Assembly (NCBI GenBank): GCA_033297075.1
Contig: MU858046.1
Coordinates: forward strand, 744,001 to 808,000
Length of the DNA: 64,000 bases
Reading direction: 5' to 3'
From: Rhypophila decipiens
Taxonomy: Eukaryota > Ascomycota > Sordariomycetes > Sordariales > Naviculisporaceae
The translations under genes and the position numbers were made by a program. Under the pieces are notes generated by a model, which saw only the letters and a list, made by a program, of their open reading frames with translations, was not told the DNA's origin and ran no database searches. Below, one piece after another: positions 1-11,822 of the stretch (positions within the stretch are counted from its first letter, which is position 1; the number at the start of each line of letters is the position of its first letter).

Positions 1-508
1 CCGACTTTTGGCAATCACCTCAGCTGCACTGTGAGTCTGTGACTGCCCTGCAGCAGTCGGCCAATCCGCACAGCCGCCAATGCATGCATGCCAAGTGTGT
101 GCCAAGTGCCAGTTGACAGTGGGGGCGGAAGCTTTGTGACGCGACTCCCAAGCACTTCGACTCTGGAGGTTTCACGCGTTGTTCGCCAATCTCCATTTCG
201 ATCTCACAACTTCCTTTGAGGCGCTTCGTAAAGTCCGCCAAACAAAAGCCGGCGACACAATTGCATCATCAAACATCCGCGAGTGCTACCTGATGGATCC
301 AATAGATCTTGGGTGCCTAACAATATTTCCGTCTCGGGATACGGTCGACCGAGGTTTCTCCTGCAAAGCCACTGCGCCAGACACGTATGTGGGGAGACAC
401 AGCAGCCCGTTGCCAGAACAAGAAAGAATCTCAAAGAACTCGATACTTGTCCATATCGCCCAAACAGAAGATCGTGGCCTTTTTTAACAGCCGCAACCAG
501 AGCACACG
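1..508. other. Upstream region of nse2, no gene seen
   Basis: The short open frames here overlap on both strands and show no recognisable family or splice pattern. The stretch probably holds the promoter and 5' leader of the SUMO ligase gene that follows. No TATA box or other clear site was recognised. Confidence 0.4.
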
Positions 509-1751
509 ATGCCACGGTTGCTCCAACGGTCGCGCCCTCAGGGCTCATCGGCGAATGCCTCGGCGAGCATGGCTCCCCGTGCCAAACTGCCCCCTTACGA
601 GGAACCTGCTTTCCCGCTAAACGAAGAAGGGAAGCGTGCTCTGGCTGAACTTCGAAACGGCCGTGAGAAGCGCGAGTACGAAAAACACCTCAAGCAGTCA
701 GCCACGTTTCTCCAGGACATCGTGGGTGCCACCAACGATGCGCACATCAAACGACAAAAGAAGTTAGCCGAACGCAATGCGAAACGTACTGCACAGGGTG
801 TGACAGAAAGGACCGAGGCTGATGAGGAGATGGAACAAGCCGCAGCAGACCTGGAGGCCAGAGTATCGGAGCTCACCGATCGGTCCGAGGCCGCCATACG
901 CCAAGTCATTGACTATGTTGCCGAGCTGCAGGACGAACAACAAGTTCTTGAAGAGGTACAACAGGAGGTTAATGCACAGAAACCACGGCCGGATCCTGCG
1001 GCCAAACGAGAACGTGGCGTTGATGACGATGGGGACGAGGCAGAAGATGTGGATATGGAGGATGCTGCGGGGGAGAGTCACATCGCAGGCGTGCGAGATA
1101 TTCTGAGGAAGGCCCGCCAGTCAAAGGCAGAGGAGTACAGCAGTCTGACGCCCGAGCAACGCTATGCTGAGAACAATCAGTACATCTCATTCAAAAATAC
1201 ATGGCACGACGCCCAACATCCGGATAATTCAGTTCCACTGCCCGATAAGTCAACTTGGTTCGATGAACAAGGCCGCCCTACCAAAGGTGCTGCGGCAGCA
1301 GACGACGACGATGATATAGTGATCGAGCGCGAGGTCAGAGACTTCAAGTGTCCTCTGTCTCTGCGAGTGATGACGGACCCATACAGCAATCACAAATGCA
1401 AGCACACGTTTGAGAGAGAATCCATCATGGAGTTCTTGAAGGAGCACCATGGCGTAGCAAAATGTCCCGTTTGCACCGTGGTATGGAAGTCCGCTCCCAG
1501 ACCAGAAACGTCCATCTTTACTAACTATCCCTTAGGAACTTCGAATAGTAGACCTTTACAGTGACGCTGTGATGCTGCGGAGGATCAAACGAGCCGAGAG
1601 AGACAAGCAGATGAATACGAATATCAACACCTCCGACGTTGAAGAGGAGGACGACGACGACGGAAATCAGAGTGTAATCACCGGGAGGTCGAGGAGTGTC
1701 AAAAAAGAGAAACGCCGTCCGCGTGGGTTCGAAGAGATCGATGATGACTGA
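509..1751 (+). CDS. nse2: E3 SUMO-protein ligase Nse2/Mms21 (SMC5-SMC6 complex)
   Basis: Nse2 is the SUMO ligase subunit of the SMC5-SMC6 complex and acts in the nucleus in recombinational repair. Two exons: 509-1480 and 1536-1751, giving 395 aa. The 55 bp intron (1481-1535) has a GTATGG donor, a CTAAC branch site and a TTAG acceptor. Splicing restores the frame and joins CPVCTV to ELRIVDLYSDAVMLRRIKRA, the usual tail of the Nse2 zinc-finger domain. The N-terminal half is charged and probably coiled coil (about 60-160), as expected for the part that binds Smc5. The SP-RING follows, with C281, C297, H299, C319 and C322 visible. The C-terminus is acidic and then basic. Without splicing the frame would end right after the RING, so the intron is well supported. 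A second in-frame ATG at 569 could be the true start. Confidence 0.9.
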
Positions 1752-2322
1752 TCCGACCACGTACCTATACCCAGATATCAGCAGGGCTTATCCGTACTGT
1801 TGCCATGTTCACAGGAGTCAATCTGTCAATGGTCCGTCGCCCTCCCAAGAAACGTAGATGGAACAGTACGTAAAAAGGTTTCATTGCTCATGACGGGTTT
1901 CCATCAACCGTGTGCCAAAGCCTCGGGAAGCTGGCACATGGCAAATGGTGCCAAGATATCTAGCTAAATGAGGGAACATGATAATAAGCTGAAGAGAAGA
2001 GAGAGGACAATCAAAACTTGCCGCTCCAATACTGATACTTGCTACTGTTTCTTTGGTCACATGTGGGTTCTGCCTGTCACATTAACAATGCGCCCCCTCC
2101 CTCTGCCTTCCGGAACGCCTGCTATAAACTCAAAGAGCACAACAAGATTAATACAAACGGAACAGACCCCGTATACAAACACCGATTCACCTAACACCAC
2201 ACAAGATGGACGAATTCACGATGCTTGCTTCCGGTTCAGGATGTCAGCACTTGACCACCGTCTGGATGCTCCTCCCCGATCCCGAAGACAAGTGCCCGGG
2301 CTACCATTGAGTTGGTGGCCAT
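1752..2322. other. Convergent intergenic stretch between nse2 and the Clr5 gene
   Basis: This holds the 3' ends of two convergent genes. A plus-strand open frame at 1968-2690 is mostly the complement of the Clr5-domain gene and is not believed. No RNA gene or repeat is seen. Confidence 0.4.
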
Positions 2323-3329
2323 TCAATCGCGCGGAGCCTTCAAAAAGTCAACGGGATAGTTGTACCCCATCGTGGTTGGCGGATGTAGCGGAGGGAAGGT
2401 GCGCTGTGTTGTCGGGGATCCATCCAGGGATAGCCCCCTTATATGTTCTGCCGAACTCAGAATTGGGCTCTGGGGATCGGGATGGTACAAGTGTTCGTGG
2501 TGATGGTGCTGGTGGTGGTGGTGGTTGCGCTCGTGGCCGAGTCGATAATACTCTGATCCTCCTGCAGTTTCGTTCGAAATCTGCGAGCCGAGGTAGTGCC
2601 CCTGGTCGAAGTGGAATGAGAAGGACGATTCATGCCCGAAACTCCCCCGGGGGCTGGGCAAGCTCGCGACTGAGTGGATGGGCGCTGTGATTCCATCGTA
2701 GCGTAATCGGGATTCGAATTTGGTGATGGGACTGAAGGGGCAGGACGGGTCAGCAATGGGTTCGATGCTGGATGGACTGGGAGATTCAACACACCTTCCT
2801 AGTACCTCAGGAGATGCCGCCTCGGCGCACATAGTGGAGGCGAACATGTCGTCGGACGTCATGACTGGCGAGACCATTGGGCTGCTGCCGGGGGAGTCTT
2901 CTCCGGGCGACGAAGCGGTGGGCTCGCCCCCCGAATTCGAGGTTTTTTCGGAATGGGCGATCGAGTCTCTCCGTTTGCGACACGAATACTTGTATACTTT
3001 CCATCGGTCGAATCGGGATCTATATGCCCTGGTCCTGTTGGAGAATTTGATGTTAGATTCTGGGTTTCGATTCCCCACCCTAGCCTTCCTCCCTCTCTAC
3101 AATTCGATAACAGAGGAACAGCGAAAACAATCTGAGAGCGAAAGCAACAAGTACACGAAATCGACAAAGCCCGGAGGATTCAAACAACCAAGAGGAGATG
3201 GGCGGTTACTTACGATGCCTTGAACTTGTATTTCTCCTCCATAATTCGCTGCACCTCGTGAAGGGGCCTGTTCTGGTGCTTGTATTGCCCGATGATGACC
3301 TCCCGATATTCGTTCCATTGTTTGGTCAT
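2323..3329 (-). CDS. Clr5-domain protein, possible DNA-binding regulator
   Basis: Two exons: 3329-3214 and 3034-2323, giving 275 aa. The 179 bp intron (3213-3035) has a GTAAGT donor, CTAAC branch site and CAACAG acceptor. Splicing creates an N-terminal Clr5 domain: MTKQWNEYREVIIGQYKHQN at the start, then the FKAS/TRAYRSRFDRWKVYKY stretch across the junction (about residues 1-55). This W...Y...L..V...M pattern is typical of Clr5 domains, which occur in many sordariomycete proteins of mostly unknown role; S. pombe Clr5 is linked to heterochromatin silencing. The rest is low complexity, rich in Ser and Pro, with a His-rich block (HHHHQHHHH) near residue 200. The first exon is only 39 codons and easily missed. 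Nuclear location is inferred, not seen. Confidence 0.85.
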
Positions 3330-6300
3330 GTTTCAGATCCGGAGAAGTTCCCTGAGGGAAGTAATTGTCTTGAGCCGGGCAAACTAATGTTGCTGCAGCC
3401 GAGCGGGCGGCAATCGAAATATCGGAGAAGGGAAACGAATACTATTTTCCTTGACGGCCTGCCTCTAGGCCGCCCGGAGGAGACAGCCGGCGACCACCTT
3501 TGTGACAATGCGGATTGTGATCGGCCGTGATAATGCGGCTGCAGTTCAACTAAGTTGGTGGTTGGCGGTGGTAAGGCTGTGGGCGCAAGAAACGGGGCGG
3601 GGCAATGGATGCCGGCCGAGCTCGAAGATCCGAGTTGCTGCTGTGCTTCCCGGGCAGGGCTGGCTAGGTCTCGACATCGAAGCAGGGGAGTGTGATGGTC
3701 AAGAAAGATATAATCTAGAGACGGAGGCTCCTTAGATGGATTGTGATTTGTATATAAGGCTTTGGCGGGCGACGAGCTTCCCGCCCACAGGCACACCATT
3801 CGCGTTCTGACGTGTCAATGTTTCGAAGTCTAAGGCATATTCCCGTCACCTTGCTTGCCCTGCAGCTGTATACTCAGATGCAGGTGAATATGTGGTCTGG
3901 AAATGCCCGCAATCTCATGGGCTTTACCGCGGGGCCAAGAGTGGGAGGGGGAAGATAAAAGGTGAGGCGGCCAATGGGCGACGAGGTGTGAGCCGACACC
4001 TTCGTCGAGAAGCACCGTGGACGCCATGGACGCCATCTTGTGAGTTTCCATGGGTCAAGGTCTACACTTGTTGCTTTGGGAGGAGGGGTCTGAGCCTTGT
4101 TCTAAACAAACGTTTAGATGACGGGAGCTCAGGACTGTTGACAGCAACTATGCTGGCGAAGAGTCCTCGACTGATGCTGTCCGCGGCCATATCCGTTCTG
4201 CCGAGTATCAGCCAGATTTGAAGGAGATGTTACGGCACCGAACCGGGCGTGCGAGAAAAGTGCTCAAGGGCTGCGAGCCTGATTGACTGATGGTCGAGAT
4301 GCATGCCGCCGCCCCGCGTATTCACACCTCTACATAATTTTTGCTTTGGAAATGCGGAAGGCAGCCACAAGGACTCCCAGAGTTGGCTGGGTGGATTTGC
4401 GAACGAAGTCGTGTGTTCACTCACGCAAGAGATGAAAGGTAACGGATAGATGAAAGAGCAGTGATGAAATGGCGGGGAGACAGGAAAAGCCGCCGCCGAG
4501 GGTAGGGCAGACCAGGGACACGTTCGTGCCAGAATATTGAGGCTGGCGAGGCTCTGTTATGCATGCATTTGAGACGCCGACTCAAGGTGAGGGGGAGCAT
4601 GTAAATGTTCCATCCAATTAGTGCGTGCCAATTTCCATGATGGGGGTCACACCGGGAATACATCACGGTGTATGATAGCCACTTCCAAATTATATGTACC
4701 TCCACAGTGGTTCGCGAAAAGAAGGAAGGAGTGCGCTTCCCGCTGGCTTTTCAGGAGCAGGCGACCAGTAAAATCCGAGGATTTCCCGGTTCGGGTCGCC
4801 GCCAAGTTGACGCTCACTCTTCTTGTCAAGGACTCCCCATCTTTGCGACGAACGAATTATAAGGCTGAACGGGAAGCACATGTAGGTAGGTACTTCGCTT
4901 GGCTTACCTGCCGTTGTCACCAGCAATGTCAATATTCACGCATTCAGCCGCTCGTGTGAAGGAGTATTCACTGAAGACTCAAAGCAGACTCCGGTTGCCT
5001 CGGCACTTGCTTACGAGTCATAATAAAGCAGTCTGCCATTTTCGACGTTCTAGGAACAGCTTATAATGGACATGGACTCCCCTCTGGTCCTTTTCTCCAG
5101 ATCTGGTCTTTCGAAATGTTGCCTTCTTTTCTTGGTGATCCCGTTCATCATTGTGCTGCTTTGCCTTTTCGACAACAACGGCTTCATTGACTCCTTTTCT
5201 CACTATCACCTCCCTCACCTCGCCTTGCTTTTCCTGGTTGGGTGGACTTTGCTCCAGACAATTCCCTCAGATCTGTCAATATATGGAACAGTCGAGCGAA
5301 CATACATGGTTGATAGACAAGCGAGCGAGCTAGCCTCTGAGGTGTCAGAGAAGAAGGAATCTCAGAGCAATGAAAATCAGGGACGCAGATAACAAGTGCC
5401 AAATTGCATCTTTTCGATCAATCAGACTCTCGGTGAGGAAATAGACTAATTAATTAACTACCAGTGTCTGGCCGCCATATCCCGAGGATGCCAGATTGTG
5501 GTCAGTCTCCTCAGCCATCAACCTATCATGATCATAAAAACAATTCAGATTGATGAGATCAGAGCGATACTGTTCATCTCAGGCTGTACCGCATTCACAT
5601 GTCCTGGGCGAACAGCCTCACGGCAATATTTGTGTGGTATCTGGGTGAGTAAGGTGCCTGCATGAGGTATTCTAGACTCGAAGGAAGGGAGCCCTTCTTT
5701 TGTCATTCACCTTCACCTGGCACCTGTTTCCTCGCTTGTTGTTGTATCTCCTGCGTTTGTCTTCTCTTATTTTCCAAGGTCGACGTGAGCTCGTTTTTAC
5801 CAAATGGCTTCTATACAAGCTTTAGAGGATCGGATGGCAGGTATATTGGTTCCTGTCATGCTGTCGCAATCGGAAGAACAGCATAATATTTTGTACCTAC
5901 CGAGGTACTTGTCAAGTGGTCGAGATCCTTCTTCGCGGTGAGATCCAACAGCCCTACCCTGGGGTCTAGACCCCTCGTTGCTCATCCTCTTCGCTCCTTC
6001 CTCTGGTATAATCTCGTCATGCCGTTTGTCTCCGCTCGGTGAATCGGTCCATTGGGCCGACTGGTCTCAACCTGGCCGATTTATCTCCGTCCCTTTTTCG
6101 ATTCCCCATTTTCTACCACCTTCATCGGGCAATGGGAAGGCGCTCGGGACATGCATACCCGCCTCAGGTACGTGTACAGACCTAACCTGCCTAGATCTCT
6201 GCATTGCAGTAAGGTTTAATACACGGGAGAATCACCTCCGATTTGAGAGCTGTGAACCTTGCAGAATGCCTCGGCTGGCCAGCCTACATGCTGATCATCC

Positions 6301-8527
6301 TATCAGATATTATCCCCCGATTTCAAACATGCTATCCGTAATATTCATTCTCTCAGCCTCTTATTCTTCCTTCCTACATCATTGACAAACACGGAGACGA
6401 CTTGCCATGGGCCTATCCCACATGTGCAATCATGAATGTTTGAGTCGAATAAGGAAGAGGCACCTAGAACTAATCCAACACCATCGCAGCGTCGAGACTC
6501 AAAGTCACACCATGAGAGGAGAGAAGACCCGCTCGCGGTTTATTCGCCCCGATATACGTTAGGTTATGGCTCCTGGCTGCATGGTTGGGTGGCCGGCTAG
6601 CTGGTTGGTTCTGCGCTGGCTTGATGGTTCGCAAGTGGTCTGAGCTAAGGCGATGGTTAGATGAGATGAGGTGAGGTTAAGGTGAGTAAATACAAGAAAC
6701 AGGCGGCCAGTACTCCCTATACGATGAGCAATGTGACTGTGGTATTGTGGAGTCAGACTCATGAGTGAGTGAATGCTATGCCTGGTGTTTGAGTGTCTAA
6801 ATTCGATCACATATTCCACACTCCCGAGTTGTAGTGGTAGTACAGAACTCACCGCTGGTATGGCTCACCTATAGATCAGACGATAGTATAGGATCTATCA
6901 TATTGAGGCTATCATTTACGATCGTGTCATACCTTGGAGAGAATGACAGAAAGCAAGAGGCTCATGTCTGTGTCACCATTCACAACTCCATGATTCACGC
7001 ACTCCATGTCATCGGAGCTGCCGGGTTTCAGATCGTACTGGTCGCGGCTTTATTCCCATGTTCGTCCCTTGAGGATGGCATAAGGTTCTTACTTCATCGC
7101 ACCAAGCGGTGGGTGGTGCACGTTTGGTATGACTAGGACATGTTTATGCACCGCCGTTCCTGTCACTTCATTCCCCACTTCAGATCATCATTCTTTTTAG
7201 CCAGATCCTAGATCATACTGGCACCAGGTGTGGTAAGTGGAACCTATGGAGACAGGCATCAAGATCGTCAACAAATAGGTATGCAAACAAGTTCAAAATT
7301 GACTCACCGCCGTATGAAACCCGTCCTTCTTCTCATACCATTACCTAAGCCGACCTTTCACACCGTACAGTTACCATGGTAACCCAGTAGCTTACCTAGG
7401 TGTGACTCTATAGTTCACGTTAGTCCTTGGCGAGAAATATCTATCCTTTCGTTCCTCACCAGCACGCCATTGCCATTTCCACTTGGTCTACGGCCGGTGC
7501 AACCACTGAGTCATACTCTTCCATGGCCACCGTTTCTGATCTATCAGCCCAGCTTGAGCGAGATGTCAGTTTTGACAAGTCAATTTCCTGAAACATGCCA
7601 TCGTCTAGCAAGGCGAGCATGCCTGATATGATATCAGATCATGGTTCCCACCAACTGCAAGGTGAGTTGACGTGCAACGTCCTCCGTATCACGCTGTCAC
7701 CATTCTGACAGGTACAGTACCGGATCGACCGGTGCCTTAACGTACGACGACGTCGCCCATCTTGCCACCGGTCACCAGTCTACACTAGTCGCCGGTACAT
7801 GTGTGTACAGTGCATATGTCCCCTTACCCAGACGTGAAACTGGGCGTTGGTGATGATATCCACCAGACAAGCATGTGCTGGACGGGTACCCTTGCCAGTG
7901 GCAAGTATGTTACGAGAAAGCTCCATCTTAACAAAGGCAGCATGAGAAAAAATCTTTCTTTCCCCTCTCAACTTCGGCCTTGCTTTTCTTCCCAGCAAAA
8001 AAAATCCCTCTTCAAATCACCGTGGCAGGGATCCGTATAAATGCAGGCGGATAACGGTAACGGGCCGATAAAATCCACACTGGCTTTCACAACAAAGTTT
8101 CGGTGAAGCCATTTTCCAGCGACCGGCCCGCAGCCGCTGGGACCTAGAGTGGATACGGTGATATCCATAAGGCTGATGTGATGGCGTTCAGTCCGGCGTT
8201 ATGGCGGCGGCAACCTTGGCTTCAATGGCTTGTCAAATGTCAAGCTTCAAGTCAACCGGCCGGAAAAATCCACTGGCCCACAAACTGGGCATGATGTACC
8301 GTACGGTACAAGCTGTACACGCTGTCCAGCAAGGAATATCCCATCAGTTGTCGAACCGATTTGGAGACGGTGAGGCGAGACAGCAACAGGCGAGGTCGGG
8401 AAGCCGGTTGGGATGTGAACGAAAATCCACCCGGGAAAAAAGGAAAGGAAAAGTTTTTCTTTGGCGCATTTGATGGGTCCGGCTGATTAGCAAGCATGAA
8501 GAAACCCCAACGGTTTCTATTTTCGAT
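3330..8527. other. Gene-poor stretch, no convincing gene
   Basis: No open frame here has a recognised family, plausible intron chain or good composition. The best single frame is 5066-5392 (+), a 108 aa frame with two hydrophobic segments and a hydrophilic Glu/Ser tail; it could be a small membrane protein but has no other support. The first kilobase probably contains the promoter of the leftward Clr5-domain gene. No tRNA, rRNA or transposon ends were recognised. Confidence 0.35.
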
Positions 8528-8815
8528 ATGGCGAGCAGGTTTGAGAACCTCGACAATATCATCCTCCTCCGATCTCTTCTTGGCCTGGTAGTGATTGTAT
8601 CATTGATGACGCAATTCGCCCTTCTCTTCGCGCCGGCCGTAGGTGAGTGGTGAGTCGAGATGTGGCTCATGTCGCCGTCCACCGAAGTGGTGGTAGGCAT
8701 TCGTCGCAAACATTGGTTGTTGTCGATAGTAGGTCTTTGGCTGGAAATAAGGTCAATCAAGGTTTCCAGAGTTGAGACTTCTTCCGGGTGGCTAGGTAGG
8801 TTGTTATCTTTTTAG
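8528..8815 (+). CDS. Possible small membrane protein (66 aa), unrecognised
   Basis: Speculative two-exon gene: 8528-8642 and 8730-8815. The first exon encodes a short polar start followed by a strong hydrophobic run (IILLRSLLGLVVIVSLMTQF, then ALLFAPAV), ending at a GTGAGT donor. An acceptor (CGATAG, 8729) rejoins the frame and runs 28 codons to a stop. The hydrophobic exon could be a signal anchor or one transmembrane helix. No homologue is recognised and the acceptor context is weak, so this may be chance. It is listed because this stretch is otherwise empty. Confidence 0.2.
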
Positions 8816-8930
8816 TCAGGGGCGGCCGATACGAGCCGGACGGGTAAAAGTGGGCTCTTGAAGATTTCCCGGAAAAAGATTCCTGAAAGATACGACACGA
8901 TTCCGGGCTCCGGCCGATCCTCGGAGGCCT

Positions 8931-9408
8931 TTATGCGATGACGTGAAAGTCGAATGACCCTTTCCTTGATGATTGGACGGAGTAGGGATGTTGGTGATAT
9001 CGCTCGATCTGTTGGGAGTGACGAGATGACACTTCGTGAAAGGTACCCGTGGTCTGTCGCATGTAATATACACGTGTATTTCCCAGGCGCTTCATATCAC
9101 CTTCGCACAGACTGTACTGGCCCTTATTGGACGGCTCAAACGGTTTTGCAGTCAGACTGTAACCTTTCTTCCCAGCGAAGTTAACCGGGAGCTTTGCGTA
9201 GAGTGAGGCGCCAAATGAAGTGATGATGTTGTTTGCTTTGGGATGCGGCTCGGTGTCGATCAACACAGCACCCTGGCTGCCTGGCTAGTTCCAAGTTAAT
9301 AGAGACGACCCACTTTTCGGCAGAACCTCCGAAATGATCCGCAACGGCGTCGGCCAGGGTCAGGAATGGAACTACCCGATAGGGCATATCCGCAAATCCC
9401 GGCAACAC
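8931..9408 (-). pseudogene. Possible coding remnant on the minus strand, frame broken
   Basis: Two overlapping minus-strand frames (9408-9181 and 9266-8931) look protein-like in composition and codon use but lie in different frames. The first reads LPGFADMPYRVVPFLTLADA and continues with ADHFGGSAEKW. The second starts near VLIDTEPHPKANNIITSFGA. A shift around 9250-9280 would join them, with no clean GT-AG intron visible there. No family was recognised with confidence. It could be a decayed gene, a gene with an unseen intron, or chance. Confidence 0.2.
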
Positions 9409-11822
9409 GGCGGCACGACCTTTACCTTATTCCAGTCTGCAATCTGTTTAACTCTTTTCACACACTGTACTCATACACAATGAGATGTCTTTTATGACCA
9501 ACCTGCTTCTCGCTGACACATCGGATAGCCATAGTCTTTGTCGTTCTTTCTCTACCACCAGGCCAAACCTGGCAGGTCGCCAGCTCGGCGAAGCTGGGCA
9601 CTGTCGTTATAGTCACCTGGGCCGTTGTTTCCTTGCCGACCTCCTCTTTACGGTACATGTACACCACTGAGGTGCAGGAGACGTTTCTCCGCTCATCGCC
9701 CCCATGCGCCGAGACTTGGATATTGGATTCATACCTGTTGAGATGGCGAACAACCAACTTCGTTGTAAAACATTTCCCCAGATTGGCAGAACTGTGTCTC
9801 CGGTAAAACCAACATGATGTTTGTGGTGGAAGGCAGCTCCTTTAGCATCTAGATCAATGCAGTGGCACATAATTGGCGAACCACAGCACCTTCCCACAGG
9901 AACGGAACTGAGCGGGAAAGTAGCTGACAAGAACCACCGGCACCAAGGTGTCTTCCGAATGGCCCAATCAGGAAGGCTTCGAGAGGCAGTGGAGGGTGGA
10001 GAATCGATATCAATGGCTTGAATGGTCGCGAAGCTAGCAGGGTTGTAAAGCGTGCGGGACATGTGCGCTGGACAGTCGCTGGTAAGGTGTCACTGCTGGA
10101 CAATTTTGGCACCAAAAATCCCTCCCAATTCCCTGTTTCAGTTACCAGCTGAAGAGTCCCGCGGGCCTGGGCTCGCACTCACTGCGACCCTGTGGCGCAT
10201 GACTGGCCAAGCCTGGACCCGCCTGGATCACCAAAGTTCCCTTGAGGTTGAACAGAACCGCTATGGAAGAGAAGATGGTTTTCGTGAGAACAGCATGTTT
10301 TGCTGAGGTTATTTTGACGATTCCGATGGCAATACGATAGAACAGAGCAGTGATACGGTAGCGCCCTTTTCAACTGTCACAGATTGAGAGGCTCCACTAT
10401 CCATGGATGAGAACTGAGCAGGGCGGGATTGCGTGCGACCGGCGCCGCGATCGTTTGTTATTCCTCTTTTTAGCGTTGCTGGAACCCCCATGCCAACACC
10501 CCACTTGCCCGTTTTGGCTGTTGTTCTGCATCTTTCACAAGACCAACGCTGACCATCTTTCAATGTTCTTTTCCCCTTTGCTGGCACGTCTCACAAGACA
10601 TCCCACTCTTTATCCACTTTTCTTAGCGTACCTGAAGCCCCTTGTTACTCATTGATCCAATTATCTTTATCCTCTTTGTTATCAAGACTCTGGAATGACC
10701 CCGCCTGGAATTATCGTCACTGAACCCATATCCCACGTTCAGAATCGAACCGTTGGCTGACGAGATGGCTCGTTTCAAGTCTTAATAATACGAGAAGAGG
10801 AAGCGAGAGAGTGGCAGGAACGAGTTGGAACTTGGTCCCGTATTACATGTATCTACACTGCCACGTAGGGCACGGCTCGCTGTAATCCGTACGTGCCTTA
10901 TTACAAGACCGGCCCTCCCAATAAAGATGGTAGATGTGCCATCTGCTGCAGTATGCATACACTATTACCAAGTAACGCCCTCGAGATATGGACAGCGCAG
11001 CCCATAGCCTTGCAATAGATTGGAATTTCTGCTCGGCTCGCAGCTGGTGATACCACCTCATGCCGCTGTTATGCACGAGCTGCCATGAAAAGCCAATGAG
11101 GTCCTTGTGAGGGTTCAGGTCGTGTAAGTCCTTACATCTCAGCATTACACGACTGACCCCCTCAGTCGATCCAAGGACCCAGATTCACGGGCCAGTGGTC
11201 CCTTGGCCCTGCTATGTGTTGAATTAGTCCCGTAAAAAAAGGTCTCAGATCCACAATTCTGTACCCTGCTGCCATGTAGGTGTACAGTATTGGTACAGTT
11301 TGCATGCCTTTGTGGATTCGCTGCCGGTACGTACCTCATTCCGCTGCTGTATCCGTACCTGACTCTGCTTCCCGGGTTCTCGGACAGGGATCCTCTGGCC
11401 TAGATCCGCGGCAACATGTCGTGAGTCGGCATCTTACATCGTCCCTTTTCTTTTTGTTTCGCCTTCTTTTTCTCTTACCCTCTCACCTCTCACCTCTTCC
11501 TTCTGTTACCTCCGACAAGTTTTTAACAGAACCGTCCGTTCCATCCTACCAACCTCAGAAAAACTCTTATCAGCGAAAACGGACTAAAGATACCTAGTCT
11601 GGGTTTCGGTGCCAACAGCTCGAAAGCACCTTGTCAGACGTGCCGCCCTCTCGAGCCGCCTATCAACCTTCGCCTCGAACTTTTCCCACCATCCTGCATA
11701 TTGGCATGTTGGGTACCTAGATGACAGGAAAATAAATATTATCTTGACCCGACCCCTTATTCGACCTTTGCCTGTTGGTCTTTCTCGTCATCTCCTCCCA
11801 CTCACCGACACAGCGACCGGCC
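9409..11822. other. Intergenic region upstream of the creD-like gene
   Basis: Overlapping short frames on both strands (for example 9613-10062 and 9849-10178, minus) have no recognised family. The last 400 bases are pyrimidine-rich, as often seen just upstream of transcription starts in filamentous fungi, and probably form the promoter and 5' leader of the arrestin gene. Confidence 0.35.
11428..11520 (+). promoter_or_regulatory. Pyrimidine-rich tract in the creD-like promoter
   Basis: A run dominated by C and T, including repeated CTCACCTCT, lies 300-400 bases before the start codon. CT-rich tracts near the transcription start are common in fungal promoters that lack a clear TATA box. The function here is inferred from position only. 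Confidence 0.35.

Noticed and set aside
1968..2690. 240 aa plus-strand open frame
   Set aside because: It is largely the complement of the Clr5-domain gene; the Gly-rich part is the reverse of the His-rich codons. No family or intron support.
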